Assembly: GCF_022869825.1 (NCBI RefSeq)
Contig: NZ_CP094971.1
Coordinates: forward strand, 1,737,501-1,801,500
DNA: 64,000 nt
Origin: Clostridium sp. BJN0001
GTDB lineage: Bacteria; Bacillota; Clostridia; Clostridiales; Clostridiaceae
Reading direction: 5' to 3'
The position numbers and the translations under genes were made by a program. The notes under the pieces were generated by a model. It was not told the DNA's origin. It did not search any database and was given only the letters and a program-made list of their open reading frames with translations. Position 1 is the first letter of the stretch. Each line of letters opens with the position of its first letter. Shown piece after piece: positions 16,122 to 25,046 of the stretch.

Positions 16122-16145
16122 ACTTAAATAATATATTATTTAAGT
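16122..16145. promoter_or_regulatory. Perfect 24 bp palindrome between the amtB and aspartate kinase promoters
   Basis: Each half reads ACTTAAATAATA, so the 24 bp are exactly self-complementary. The centre is about 18 bp upstream of the -35 box of the aspartate kinase gene and about 50 bp upstream of the divergent amtB promoter. It has the form of an operator for a dimeric regulator, but the regulator is unknown and the AT-rich composition raises the chance of coincidence. Confidence 0.45.
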
Positions 16146-16150
16146 CACTC

Positions 16151-16179
16151 TTGAATATTTTCTCATAACTTGATACAAT
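16151..16179 (+). promoter_or_regulatory. Sigma-A-type promoter for the aspartate kinase gene
   Basis: TTGAAT (16151-16156) and TACAAT (16174-16179) are 17 bp apart, about 36 bp before the start codon. Confidence 0.75.
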
Positions 16180-16214
16180 TATAAAGATTTATAATATATA
16201 ATGGGGGCTAAATA

Positions 16215-17528
16215 ATGAATACTATAATCACAAAATTTGGCGGCAGTTCTTTAGCTGATGCTAATCAATTTAAAAAAGTTAAAAATATAATAACTTCAGA
16301 CAAAAGAAGAAAGTATGTAGTTCCATCAGCTCCAGGCAAAAGGAGCTCTAAAGATTCAAAAATTACTGACCTTTTATATCTTTGTCAAGCACATGTTGAT
16401 ACAGGAATATCTTTTGATGATGTTTTTGATCATATAAAAGAAAGATACATAAACATCGTAAAAGATTTAAATCTTGATTTTAATATAGAAAAACATCTAT
16501 ATAAAGTAAAAAAAGATCTAGAAAATGGTGCTTCAAAAGATTACGCAGCAAGCAGAGGTGAATATTTAAACGGACTTGTGCTTGCAAACTACTTAGGATT
16601 TGACTTTGTAGATGCAAAAGATGTGATAATATTTGAAACTGATGGATGTTTAAATAGAGAAAAGACACATATTGCATTAAAAGAGAAATTAAAAGATCAT
16701 CCTTATGCTGTAATCCCAGGATTCTACGGTGCAGATGAAAATGAAAACATAGTAACATTTTCAAGAGGTGGTTCAGATGTAACTGGTGCACTAGTTGCAG
16801 CTGCTGTAAAGGCAGATCTTTATGAAAACTGGACAGATGTATCAGGCTTTTTAATGGCTGATCCAAGAATCGTAGATAATCCAAAGCCAATAGACAGCAT
16901 TACATATTCAGAACTTAGAGAATTATCATATATGGGAGCGTCTGTTCTTCACGAAGATGCAATTTTTCCTGTAAGAGAAATAGGAATTCCAATTAACATA
17001 AAAAATACAAATAAACCAGAAGATAAAGGAACTCTTATAATAAGCGATTCCGAGCTTTGTGAAAAACATGAAACAATAACAGGAATAGCTGGTAAAAAAG
17101 ACTTTACAGTTATCTCAATTGAAAAAGCAATGATGAATTCAGAGCTTGGATTTTGTAGAAAACTTCTTTCAGTTCTTGAACAGAATAATATTTCATTCGA
17201 GAATATGCCATCTGGAATAGATACAGTATGTCTTGTTATTTCAGATTCACAGCTTAAACATAAAGCAGAAGCTGTAATTGATGAAATAAAAAAAGTATGC
17301 TCTCCAGATTCAATTCAGGTACATCCTAGTATGGCTATGATAGCAACAGTAGGTAATGGAATGGCTTCTCAAAGAGGTGTTGCAGCAAAGATATTTAAAG
17401 CGCTTTCAGAAGCAGATATTAATATAAGAATGATTGATCAAGGTTCAAGTGAAATGAATATCTTAGTTGGTGTTGAAAATGATAAATTTGAAACTGCAAT
17501 ATCAGCAATATATAAAGCCTTTAACTAA
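16215..17528 (+). CDS. Aspartate kinase (monofunctional)
   Basis: The 437-residue protein begins with the amino-acid kinase motif ITKFGGSSLAD and has GFYGADENENIVTFSRGGSDVTGAL and the ELSYMGASVLHEDA segment of aspartokinases. Two ACT-type regulatory domains follow from about residue 300, ending in the RMIDQGSSEMNILVGV region. It phosphorylates L-aspartate as the first step to lysine, threonine, methionine and diaminopimelate, which also feeds dipicolinate for spores. GGGGG precedes the ATG by seven bases. It is a single-gene unit with its own promoter and terminator. Confidence 0.95.
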   Translation: MNTIITKFGGSSLADANQFKKVKNIITSDKRRKYVVPSAPGKRSSKDSKITDLLYLCQAHVDTGISFDDVFDHIKERYINIVKDLNLDFNIEKHLYKVKKDLENGASKDYAASRGEYLNGLVLANYLGFDFVDAKDVIIFETDGCLNREKTHIALKEKLKDHPYAVIPGFYGADENENIVTFSRGGSDVTGALVAAAVKADLYENWTDVSGFLMADPRIVDNPKPIDSITYSELRELSYMGASVLHEDAIFPVREIGIPINIKNTNKPEDKGTLIISDSELCEKHETITGIAGKKDFTVISIEKAMMNSELGFCRKLLSVLEQNNISFENMPSGIDTVCLVISDSQLKHKAEAVIDEIKKVCSPDSIQVHPSMAMIATVGNGMASQRGVAAKIFKALSEADINIRMIDQGSSEMNILVGVENDKFETAISAIYKAFN

Positions 17529-17557
17529 AATAAAATTTTAAAATTAAAGTATATAAA

Positions 17558-17596
17558 TGGGATGTAGACATTTTTAAATAAAAATGCCTGCATCCC
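17558..17596 (+). terminator. Terminator after aspartate kinase
   Basis: TGGGATG..AG.CATTTTT pairs with AAAAATG.CT.CATCCCA with two mismatches, followed by AAAATTTT. It is roughly symmetric and may also stop transcription of the convergent prepilin peptidase gene. Confidence 0.75.
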
Positions 17597-17637
17597 AAAA
17601 TTTTACTCATCTTTTAAAAAATCTTTTTTATTTTCCA

Positions 17638-18390
17638 CTATATAAATAAATTCATATATGAATCAAAAAGTGTTTTCCCACAAAAAATAGTTAGAATAGT
17701 TCCTGCTGCAATAGATGGTCCAAAAGCAATTCTATACTTTAAATCTTTATGTTTAAAAAATGTTACCATAATTCCTTCAAAAGATCCAATTAAGACTGCT
17801 AAAAATAGTGTTAACATAAGACCTCTTATTCCAAGAAAAAGTCCACATATTGATGCGACCTCAATATCGCCCTCACCCATTCCATGAGTAACAATTACTA
17901 TACTTCCAATTATTAAAAATCCAGCAACTGCTCCTAAAAACAATTCCAAACACTGATCTTTATTTTGAAAGAAAGAAATAGCTAAAAATATGCTTCCAAT
18001 TGCAAGTGCTAAATAAAAAGTGGAATCATATATATACTTAGTTTTTAAATCTATCATGGCAATAACTATAAGTATAGATACCAAAAACATATACTTAATT
18101 GAAATTATGTTAATTCCAAACATATAATAAATCAATACATAAAAAATAGTATTTAATATTTCAATAATAGGATACTCAATTGATATCCTATCTTTACAAT
18201 ATCTACATTTGCCTTTAAGAACGATATAGCTCAAAACAGGTATAACGTCTAAAATTTTAAGTTTGTGGCCACATAATACACAATGTGACTTAGAAAATAA
18301 ATTAGGCTTCTCTTTTGGTATTCTAAAAATACAAATATTCAAAAAGCTTCCTACAACTAAACCAATTAATACTATTAAAAAACAATTCAA
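17638..18390 (-). CDS. Prepilin peptidase (type IV leader peptidase, A24 family)
   Basis: The protein of about 250 residues opens with GLVVGSFLNICIFRIPK, followed by two CxxC pairs (CVLCGHK and CRYCKD) that bind zinc. It has the two catalytic aspartates in MIDLKT and GEGDIE, within about seven membrane spans. It cleaves and N-methylates type IV pilin-like precursors, so it may serve a pilus or competence pseudopilus encoded elsewhere. I choose the TTG at 18388-18390, which follows AAGGTG by nine bases; GTG and ATG codons just upstream overlap the SD. No pilin gene is next to it. Confidence 0.92.
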   Translation of the reverse strand: MNCFLIVLIGLVVGSFLNICIFRIPKEKPNLFSKSHCVLCGHKLKILDVIPVLSYIVLKGKCRYCKDRISIEYPIIEILNTIFYVLIYYMFGINIISIKYMFLVSILIVIAMIDLKTKYIYDSTFYLALAIGSIFLAISFFQNKDQCLELFLGAVAGFLIIGSIVIVTHGMGEGDIEVASICGLFLGIRGLMLTLFLAVLIGSFEGIMVTFFKHKDLKYRIAFGPSIAAGTILTIFCGKTLFDSYMNLFI

Positions 18391-18498
18391 ATTTGTCATC
18401 ACCTTCTAAAATAAAGTTTATCTTAATATAATTTATTGATCTAATTATAAGTGTACTCTTTTCTTTTACCATAATCAATATTAATTTACAATATTTTC

Positions 18499-19005
18499 TT
18501 ATTTATTCATTATATTTTTGAATTTCTCTTTAATTTCTGTAAAATTTTGTATCAATGGCATTATCATTCCAGATTTATACATCTTATCATATTCATCTTC
18601 TGTAACAAATTTAGCATTCACAACTTCATTTTCTTGAAGAACAATATCATTAATTGAAATATTTTTTAAAAATATCCACGTGTCAACAAATGTATCTTTA
18701 CATTTATATCTATTTATAAGATATCCATTATCGTTAGATAAATCTATTCCTATTTCTTCTCTAGTTTCCCTAAAAGCACCTTCTAAGCTATCTTCTCCAT
18801 GCATAACAGCTCCACCTGTACACTCCCAATAGTTTCCCCATGATTTTTTAGGATGTCTTTGAGTTAATAGTATCTTATTTTCAAAATTTATAATCCATAT
18901 ATTAACTACTATATGATACTCACCCTTTTTTAAAGGTATACCCCTCTTTTTAATTCTACCCGTCTTATGCCGATTACTATCATATATATCCCATATTTCT
19001 CCCAT
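18499..19005 (-). CDS. Nudix hydrolase
   Basis: The 168-residue protein carries a complete Nudix box, GGAVMHGEDSLEGAFRETRE followed by EIG, matching G-x5-E-x7-RE-x2-EE-x-G. The N-terminal region WDIYDSNRHKTGRIKKRG resembles the isopentenyl-diphosphate isomerase-like Nudix group, which often act on nucleotide or prenyl diphosphates. The substrate is not predictable. It is 21 bp downstream of a Cof-type phosphatase gene on the same strand. Confidence 0.9.
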   Translation of the reverse strand: MGEIWDIYDSNRHKTGRIKKRGIPLKKGEYHIVVNIWIINFENKILLTQRHPKKSWGNYWECTGGAVMHGEDSLEGAFRETREEIGIDLSNDNGYLINRYKCKDTFVDTWIFLKNISINDIVLQENEVVNAKFVTEDEYDKMYKSGMIMPLIQNFTEIKEKFKNIMNK

Positions 19006-19026
19006 AAAAATCCTTCCTTCGAAAAT

Positions 19027-19827
19027 TTAAAATGCTTCTTGAATAACTTTTGCAATACCTTCATTTTCATTTGAAAGTGTTATAAAATCAGCATTCTTTT
19101 TGACTATATCTTCTGCATTTTCCATTGCTACTCCAAGTCCCGCAAATTTAATCATAGATAGATCATTTTCTGCATCACCACATGCAACAACATTTTTTCT
19201 ATCAACATTTAAATATTCAGATAAGAATTTAAGTCCGAGACCTTTATTTACGTTTTTGTTTATAAATTCATAGAAAAATGGTGTACTCTTAAATACACTA
19301 TAATCTTTCTTAAGATCTTCAGGAATTTTTTCAATTGCAGCATCTAGAGTTTCAGGTTCATCTATCATCATAACTTTTATAATATCTTCATCATCATCTA
19401 TTTCATTAAAATCTACTACATTAATTTTAAGTCCATTTAAATTAGCCTCATGCTCAGTATATTTACTATTTTTAGGAGTAATTAATCCTTGTTTAACTGA
19501 GAATGCATGAATATTAACATTGAGCTTTTTACTTACTTCATATATTCTTTTCAAATCAGAACCTTTTAATACTATCTTAGAAAGTATTTCATGTGTCTTT
19601 GCATTCTGAACAAGGGCTCCATTATAGCTTAAAACATAATCATCATCTTTTATAAGATTAAGTTCTTCTAAATATTTTCTTAAACCTTCAACTGGTCTTC
19701 CAGATGCAAGTACAATTTTTACTCCCTTTTTTTCTAAATTTTTAAGTGCTTTTTTTGTATTTTCTGTAATTATCTTCTTTCCTGTAAGAAGAGTTCCATC
19801 CATATCTAATGCTAGTATTTTATACAT
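19027..19827 (-). CDS. Cof-type HAD-IIB family phosphatase
   Basis: The 266-residue protein shows the HAD motifs: DMDGTLL (catalytic Asp pair) at residues 7-13, SGRP, the lysine NKNVNKGLGLKFL, and GDAENDLSMIKFAGLGVAMENA. The cap insertion and the end VQEAF are typical of the Cof/YkrA-like family, which dephosphorylate sugar phosphates, flavin or vitamin phosphates. The substrate is unknown. GGAGGA precedes the ATG. Confidence 0.92.
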   Translation of the reverse strand: MYKILALDMDGTLLTGKKIITENTKKALKNLEKKGVKIVLASGRPVEGLRKYLEELNLIKDDDYVLSYNGALVQNAKTHEILSKIVLKGSDLKRIYEVSKKLNVNIHAFSVKQGLITPKNSKYTEHEANLNGLKINVVDFNEIDDDEDIIKVMMIDEPETLDAAIEKIPEDLKKDYSVFKSTPFFYEFINKNVNKGLGLKFLSEYLNVDRKNVVACGDAENDLSMIKFAGLGVAMENAEDIVKKNADFITLSNENEGIAKVIQEAF

Positions 19828-19970
19828 ATAATTCCATCCTCCGTAAATATTAAACTTTCAATTAATTATACATATTTTATATTATGTTATCAACAGTTAC
19901 ATACGAAGTCACTCATTGAAGTATTTTGTCATATTATAATATAAATATAATAGGGGGGCGGGTATATATT

Positions 19971-20594
19971 ATGCTTGAATCCATTTTGCTTGTTCTATCA
20001 ATTTCAATTGATTCATTTGTTGCAAGCATAGCATATGGAACATCTAAAATAAAAATTCCTGTGCTTTCTGCATTTATTATAAGTATAGTTTCAACAATAA
20101 CACTTAGCATTTCAATATTTTTAGGTGCCGCCGTAAAAGATTTTATTCCTATATCATATTCACAAATTTTAGGATCTACACTTTTAATTTCACTTGGTAT
20201 ATATAGAATTTTTGAATTTATTTTTAAATCATATATTTCAAAAAAACAAAAAAGTAAAAAGCCGCTAGAATTTAAATTATTTGATTTTAACTTTGTTCTT
20301 CAAATTTATGCAGATGAAACGAAGGCAGATTTTGATAAATCTTTTTATTTAAGTCCTAAAGAAGCTTTTTATCTTGCTTTTGCAATGTCACTTGATAGTT
20401 TATCTGTTGGCTTTAGTTCAAGTCTTTGCAGTATAAATTATTTTGATGTAATAACATTATCATTGATATTTTGTTTTCTTCTAATCATTGTGGGTTTTAA
20501 CTTAGGTCTTGCATTTTCAAAAAAAATTCACCTTGAATTGTCATGGCTCTCAGGTATTCTTCTGATAATTCTTGCCCTTATAAGACTATTTTAA
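19971..20594 (+). CDS. ytaF: YtaF-like (MntP-related) sporulation membrane protein
   Basis: The protein of 207 residues has six membrane spans, with paired SIDSFVASIAYGTSKI near the N-terminus and LAFAMSLDSLSVGFSSSL later. These are the internally duplicated motifs of the MntP/YtaF transporter family. YtaF is sporulation-associated in Firmicutes, but its transported ion is not firmly known. I place the start at the ATG at 19971, because a GGGGGGCGGG site lies eight bases before it; the frame is open further upstream without an SD. Confidence 0.85.
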   Translation: MLESILLVLSISIDSFVASIAYGTSKIKIPVLSAFIISIVSTITLSISIFLGAAVKDFIPISYSQILGSTLLISLGIYRIFEFIFKSYISKKQKSKKPLEFKLFDFNFVLQIYADETKADFDKSFYLSPKEAFYLAFAMSLDSLSVGFSSSLCSINYFDVITLSLIFCFLLIIVGFNLGLAFSKKIHLELSWLSGILLIILALIRLF

Positions 20595-20674
20595 GTTTTG
20601 AAATATCTTTCACTTATAGTAATATTCTGTTAATATATAATTATAATATTACTATAATTTAGGGGGAGATAATT

Positions 20675-21739
20675 TTGAGAAAAAAGACAATATTTATAAT
20701 AGATAATAACAAAGCAAGTATTGAATCAGCTGAGAAAATACTAAAACCCTACTATAATGTATCATCTGTAGATTCTGCTGACAAAGGTATTGCTGCAGTT
20801 TCATCTCTCATGCCTGATTTAATTCTTCTTAATATCAGCATGCCAGATAAAGATGGTTTTAAAACATTTAAAATAATAAAATCTAATACAGAATTTAAAA
20901 ATGTTCCAATAATATTTATTTGTGATAATTGTGATATTAAAAATGAATTATCTGCATTAAATCTTGGAGGAGCAGACATACTTTATAAACCATTTATAGC
21001 AGATATCATGCTTATAAGAATAAAAAATCAAATTGAACTTGCCGATCTTAGAAAGAATTTAGAGAAAAAAGTTTCAGAAAAAGCTTCTGAAATAGAAAAA
21101 TTAAATGATACTTTAATTTTAGGTTTTGCAGAACTTGTAGAATGCAGAGACGGAGAAACTGGAGGACATATTTTAAGAACTGCTAGATATTTAGAATTCT
21201 TTGCCAAAGAAATCTACAGAAGAAATCTTTATCCAAATATTTTCACTAAAAAATATTTAAAAGATATGATTCGTTCTGCTCCTATACATGATATAGGAAA
21301 AATAGGAATATCAGATAAAGTTCTTCTTAAAACCGGATCTTTTGATGATAGTGAAAGAGAATATATGAAACATCATACAATACTTGGAGGAAATGCACTT
21401 TCTAAAATAATTGATAAATCTACCAAAAAAAGCTTTTTATATGTAGCACGTGACATGGCACTATATCATCATGAAAAATGGGATGGGACAGGCTATCCTG
21501 ATGGTCTAAAAGAAAAAAACATTCCATTATGTGCAAGAATAATGGCTATTTGTGATGTCTATGATGCACTTACTTCTCAAAGGAAATATAAAAAAGCTTT
21601 TTCTCATGAGAAAGCATGTGATATTATAATATCAGGTAAAAATACACAATTTGATCCTGAACTTATCGATATATTTTCTTTAGTCAAAGATAATTTTTTT
21701 GATATTAAAGAAAGCTTTATATCGTCTACAGTTGATTAA
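20675..21739 (+). CDS. HD-GYP domain protein with a receiver domain lacking its phosphoacceptor aspartate
   Basis: Residues 1-120 form a response-regulator receiver fold, 120-145 a coiled linker, and 146-345 an HD-GYP domain. The HD-GYP part is intact: GHILRTARY, IHDIGKIGI (H205, D206), HHTILGG, HHEKWDGTGYPDG (GYP 273-275) and CDVYDALTS, as in cyclic-di-GMP phosphodiesterases. In the receiver the usual phosphoacceptor is asparagine (LLNISMP, N53) and the acidic pair is DN (D10, N11), while the lysine of YKPF remains. The TTG start lies seven bases after AGGGGGAG. The gene stands alone. Cyclic-di-GMP hydrolysis is inferred. Confidence 0.92.
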   Translation: MRKKTIFIIDNNKASIESAEKILKPYYNVSSVDSADKGIAAVSSLMPDLILLNISMPDKDGFKTFKIIKSNTEFKNVPIIFICDNCDIKNELSALNLGGADILYKPFIADIMLIRIKNQIELADLRKNLEKKVSEKASEIEKLNDTLILGFAELVECRDGETGGHILRTARYLEFFAKEIYRRNLYPNIFTKKYLKDMIRSAPIHDIGKIGISDKVLLKTGSFDDSEREYMKHHTILGGNALSKIIDKSTKKSFLYVARDMALYHHEKWDGTGYPDGLKEKNIPLCARIMAICDVYDALTSQRKYKKAFSHEKACDIIISGKNTQFDPELIDIFSLVKDNFFDIKESFISSTVD

Positions 21740-21834
21740 TAATTATAAGATATATAAACCTGTCTTTAAAAAGTTTACATTATCACGTTCAAACTATATA
21801 ATATATATAGACTTTTTTAAGGAGGTATTATCTT

Positions 21835-22305
21835 ATGCATAATAAGTTAACTGAAGAAAATATAAAAAAATTAAGAGAAGAACTAGAATATAGAATGACA
21901 GTAAAAAGAGCTGAAATTGCAAAAGAAAAATTAGTAGCAGCAGCTCATGGAGACAGATCAGAGAATGCTGAATATAAAGAAGCTTGCGCAAATTACAGAC
22001 ATAACGATAATAGAATTCAGTATATAATGTCAATGCTATCTACTTCTGAAGTCATAGAAAGTGAAAATGATAAATCTACACTTAGCGTAAATAGCAAAGC
22101 TGTAATTAAATTTATCGAAGATGATGAAGATAATGAAATTACACTTGTAACTACAATGGATCTTGATCCAGATAATTTTGATGATATGAAAATTAGTATA
22201 GAATCTGATCTTGGTAAAGCACTTATTGGTAAAAAAGTAAATGATGTTGTTGAAGTAAATGCTCCAGGTTCAAAATATACAGTAAAAGTTCTTGAAATAC
22301 TATAA
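21835..22305 (+). CDS. GreA/GreB-family transcription elongation factor
   Basis: The 156-residue protein has an N-terminal coiled coil with AAAHGDRSENAEYKEAC, the acidic tip motif that reaches into the RNA polymerase secondary channel, and a C-terminal FKBP-like domain (IESDLGKALIGKKVNDVVEV). Gre factors rescue backtracked polymerase by stimulating transcript cleavage. It is more divergent than typical GreA, so it could be a second, specialised copy. AAGGAGG precedes the ATG, and a strong terminator follows. Confidence 0.9.
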   Translation: MHNKLTEENIKKLREELEYRMTVKRAEIAKEKLVAAAHGDRSENAEYKEACANYRHNDNRIQYIMSMLSTSEVIESENDKSTLSVNSKAVIKFIEDDEDNEITLVTTMDLDPDNFDDMKISIESDLGKALIGKKVNDVVEVNAPGSKYTVKVLEIL

Positions 22306-22308
22306 GAA

Positions 22309-22363
22309 ATGAGAATTATGTAACAAACTTTTATTCTAAAGTTTACTACATAATTCTCATTTT
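22309..22363 (+). terminator. Strong terminator after the GreA-like gene
   Basis: AATGAGAATTATGTA pairs perfectly with TACATAATTCTCATT, with an inner AACTTT/AAAGTT stem, then TTTTTATT. It separates the Gre gene from the following fliB-like gene. Confidence 0.85.
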
Positions 22364-22405
22364 TTATTATATAATCATTATATTATATAAATAGGAGATA
22401 AAAAC

Positions 22406-23557
22406 ATGATTACAAAAGTACCATATTATTATAAAGATTTTAAATGTATAGCATCAGAATGTACTGACACATGTTGTGCAGGCTGGGAAATAGTCATAGA
22501 TAGCGATACATATAAAAAATATAAAAACGTAACTTCAGATTTTAAAAAAACATTAGATGAAAATATTACAAAATATGAAGATGGTGAAAAAGGATTTAAA
22601 TTAATAAATGAGCGCTGTGCCTTTTTAAATGATGATAACTTATGTGAGATTTATAAAAATCTAGGTAAAGACAGCCTCTGCTATACATGTAGAATGTATC
22701 CAAGGTTTACAGAAGAATATGGAAACAGACGTGAAATTGGGCTTTCTCTTTCATGTATGGAAGCTGCAAGGCTTATACTAAAAGATGAAAATAAAGTTAC
22801 ATTTGAATCAAATGAAGATGACGAAATGGTAACTGCATATAATGACATCCAATTTGAAGAATATATAGAACTTATGCCATCAAGAAAAGTTGCAATTAAA
22901 ATTGCTCAAGATCGCAGTTTAAGTATTGATGATAGAATTTTTATACTTTTAAATTTTGCATCACTTATTCAAGAAAAAATAGATGCGCATACACTCTCTG
23001 ATATAAAAAGTATAAGAAAGAATTTTTCAAATGATGAATATATTAAAAAGCTTTTATCAAAACATAATAATAAAGAAAAAAATATATCAAAATATAATTT
23101 ATTAAAACTTTATATTAAATATTTTACGAGCTTAGATAATCTTGATTCAAAATGGCCTTATAAATTAAAAGATTCTATAAATAATCTCCATCAAAATTTA
23201 ACTGAAAGCGAATATAATAAAAAATATTTAGAATTTGATAAATACTACAAAGATAAATCATATGAATTTGAACATCTTCTAGTATATTTTATCTATAGAT
23301 ACTTTTTAAAGTCTCTATTTGACGACATACTTCTTTCTAAAGTTAAATTTATGGCTGTAAGCTACTTAATTATAAAAGAACTTGATATAAACAGATGGCT
23401 TAAAAATAACATGGAATTTAGCTTAGATGATCAGATAGAAGTTATGCATAGATATTCTAAAGAAATTGAACATTCTGAAGAAAATATTGATAATTTATAT
23501 TCTTCTTTTGATGAAAATGAAATATTTAAAAATGAAATTCTTTTTGATTTATTTTAA
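22406..23557 (+). CDS. fliB: FliB-type lysine-N-methylase (cysteine-rich)
   Basis: The 383-residue protein has the FliB signature near the start (YYYKDFKCIASECTDTCCAGW) and a second cysteine group, CAFLNDDNLCEIYK followed by CYTCRMYPRF. Together these bind an iron-sulphur cluster in this family. FliB methylates lysines of flagellin in Salmonella. In clostridia homologues are widespread and sometimes lie away from flagellar genes, as here, so flagellin as substrate is an inference. An AGGAG site precedes the ATG; a hairpin terminator follows the stop. Confidence 0.85.
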   Translation: MITKVPYYYKDFKCIASECTDTCCAGWEIVIDSDTYKKYKNVTSDFKKTLDENITKYEDGEKGFKLINERCAFLNDDNLCEIYKNLGKDSLCYTCRMYPRFTEEYGNRREIGLSLSCMEAARLILKDENKVTFESNEDDEMVTAYNDIQFEEYIELMPSRKVAIKIAQDRSLSIDDRIFILLNFASLIQEKIDAHTLSDIKSIRKNFSNDEYIKKLLSKHNNKEKNISKYNLLKLYIKYFTSLDNLDSKWPYKLKDSINNLHQNLTESEYNKKYLEFDKYYKDKSYEFEHLLVYFIYRYFLKSLFDDILLSKVKFMAVSYLIIKELDINRWLKNNMEFSLDDQIEVMHRYSKEIEHSEENIDNLYSSFDENEIFKNEILFDLF

Positions 23558-23562
23558 TTAAA

Positions 23563-23594
23563 AAAAAGCTGCTTAATTTCTAGCAGCTTTTTTA
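23563..23594. terminator. Bidirectional terminator between fliB and brnQ
   Basis: AAAAAGCTGC and GCAGCTTTTT flank a ten-base loop, with A and T runs on the two sides. It serves both convergent genes. Confidence 0.8.
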
Positions 23595-23614
23595 TATGTA
23601 ATTTAAACTCTATT

Positions 23615-24964
23615 CTAATTTCTCTTATTTATAATTCTATTTATTATAACTCCTATGAAGAATCCAATAACTGCTGGGACAATCCATCCAAATCCATAAT
23701 TAAAACCTGGGAGATAGTTTTTAGCAAATTCAATCATATTCTTTATAAATGATATGTCTTTAATATTTTCTGGAAGTGCCTTAAAGAAATCAAATATAGC
23801 TGCAAAAAACGTAAATATCATTGTTGATTTATATATTATTCCGTTCTTTTTTATTAAAGCATATAAAAGTGAAAGCACTATAAGTGTAATGGCAAGAGGA
23901 TAAAGGAACATAAGCACAGGAACTGATAAACTTATTATATTATTAAGTCCAAAATTTGCCATTATAAATGAAAATAATACAAACAAAACAGCAAATATTT
24001 TGTATGAAATTTTATTATGTGTTATTTCTACGAACATTTCACTACATGCTGTAATAAGTCCAATTGCTGTTTTTAAGCATGCAATTATAACTATTGCTGC
24101 AAGAAGCATTTGTCCTGCATATCCAAAATAATGAGAACTAACATATGATAAGATAAGTCCTCCATTATCTGCTCTTTCTACTGCTCCAAGACTTGTTGCA
24201 CCCATAAATGTTAATGAGCCATATATTACTGTCATACCTACTACACTTACAAGTCCTGATTTAGAAGTTTCTATAGCTATTGATGAAGGATCATTTATTC
24301 CAAGATTTCGTATATTAGATATTATAATAATTGCAAATGCTAAAGACGCTAATGCATCCATTGTATTGTATCCATCAAGAAGTCCTGTAAAAAATGCTGA
24401 ACCTATATAATTTTTCACAGGTGTAAAATCTGCAGCATTTCCCATAGGTTTTATAAATGTCATAAGTAATAATATTGATAGTAAGACTAAAAAAGTCGGT
24501 GTTAAAAATTTTCCAATCCAGTCTAGTATTTTTCCAGGCTTAAGTGAATAATAAAGTGTAAGTAAAAAAAATACTACTGAAAAAATAATAAGTAATTTAT
24601 TCGCATTAAAATCTGATACAAACGGACGAATTCCAACCTCAAAAGCTACTGTAGCTGTACGTGGAATTGCAAAAAGCGGTCCTATCGTAAGATAAAGTAT
24701 AGCTGTAAATGCAAGTGAATATTTTTTTCCTACAGGTTCTGTCATATTAAGAAGGCTATCACTTCTTGATAATGCAGACGCTATAATACCCACTATTGGA
24801 AGACCAACACCAGTAATAATAAACCCAATTCCTGCAACAAATGAATTAGCCCCAGCATCCTGCCCCATTTTTACTGGAAAAATTAGGTTTCCAGCCCCAA
24901 AAAATAGTCCAAATAAAAGTGAGCCTATTAAAAGGTTCTGGCTTATTTTCAGTTTTTCTTTCAT
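23615..24964 (-). CDS. brnQ: Branched-chain amino acid:cation symporter, LIVCS family
   Basis: The 449-residue protein has about twelve membrane spans and the family start MKEKLKISQNLLIGSLLFGLFFGAGN, cited here by the segment LFFGAGNLIFPVKMGQDAG. It imports leucine, isoleucine and valine with sodium or proton. An AAGGAG site precedes the ATG by a short spacer. It is downstream of the trx-crp operon but separated by a hairpin terminator. Confidence 0.95.
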   Translation of the reverse strand: MKEKLKISQNLLIGSLLFGLFFGAGNLIFPVKMGQDAGANSFVAGIGFIITGVGLPIVGIIASALSRSDSLLNMTEPVGKKYSLAFTAILYLTIGPLFAIPRTATVAFEVGIRPFVSDFNANKLLIIFSVVFFLLTLYYSLKPGKILDWIGKFLTPTFLVLLSILLLMTFIKPMGNAADFTPVKNYIGSAFFTGLLDGYNTMDALASLAFAIIIISNIRNLGINDPSSIAIETSKSGLVSVVGMTVIYGSLTFMGATSLGAVERADNGGLILSYVSSHYFGYAGQMLLAAIVIIACLKTAIGLITACSEMFVEITHNKISYKIFAVLFVLFSFIMANFGLNNIISLSVPVLMFLYPLAITLIVLSLLYALIKKNGIIYKSTMIFTFFAAIFDFFKALPENIKDISFIKNMIEFAKNYLPGFNYGFGWIVPAVIGFFIGVIINRIINKRN

Positions 24965-25001
24965 TAAAATTTCTCCTTAATCTTATAAATTTTATATATA
25001 A

Positions 25002-25039
25002 AAATAAACTGCCAAAATACTAAAATCAGCAGTTTATTT
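25002..25039 (-). terminator. Terminator between the crp-type regulator and brnQ
   Basis: AAATAAACTGC pairs with GCAGTTTATTT around a sixteen-base loop and is followed on the minus strand by further U-rich sequence. It ends the trx-crp transcript or attenuates entry into brnQ. Confidence 0.75.
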
Positions 25040-25046
25040 TACTATT

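Noticed and set aside
16480-16890. Minus-strand frame of over 130 codons within aspartate kinase
   Set aside because: The product is a low-complexity string of Leu, His and Gln, typical of an antisense reading of an AT-rich gene.
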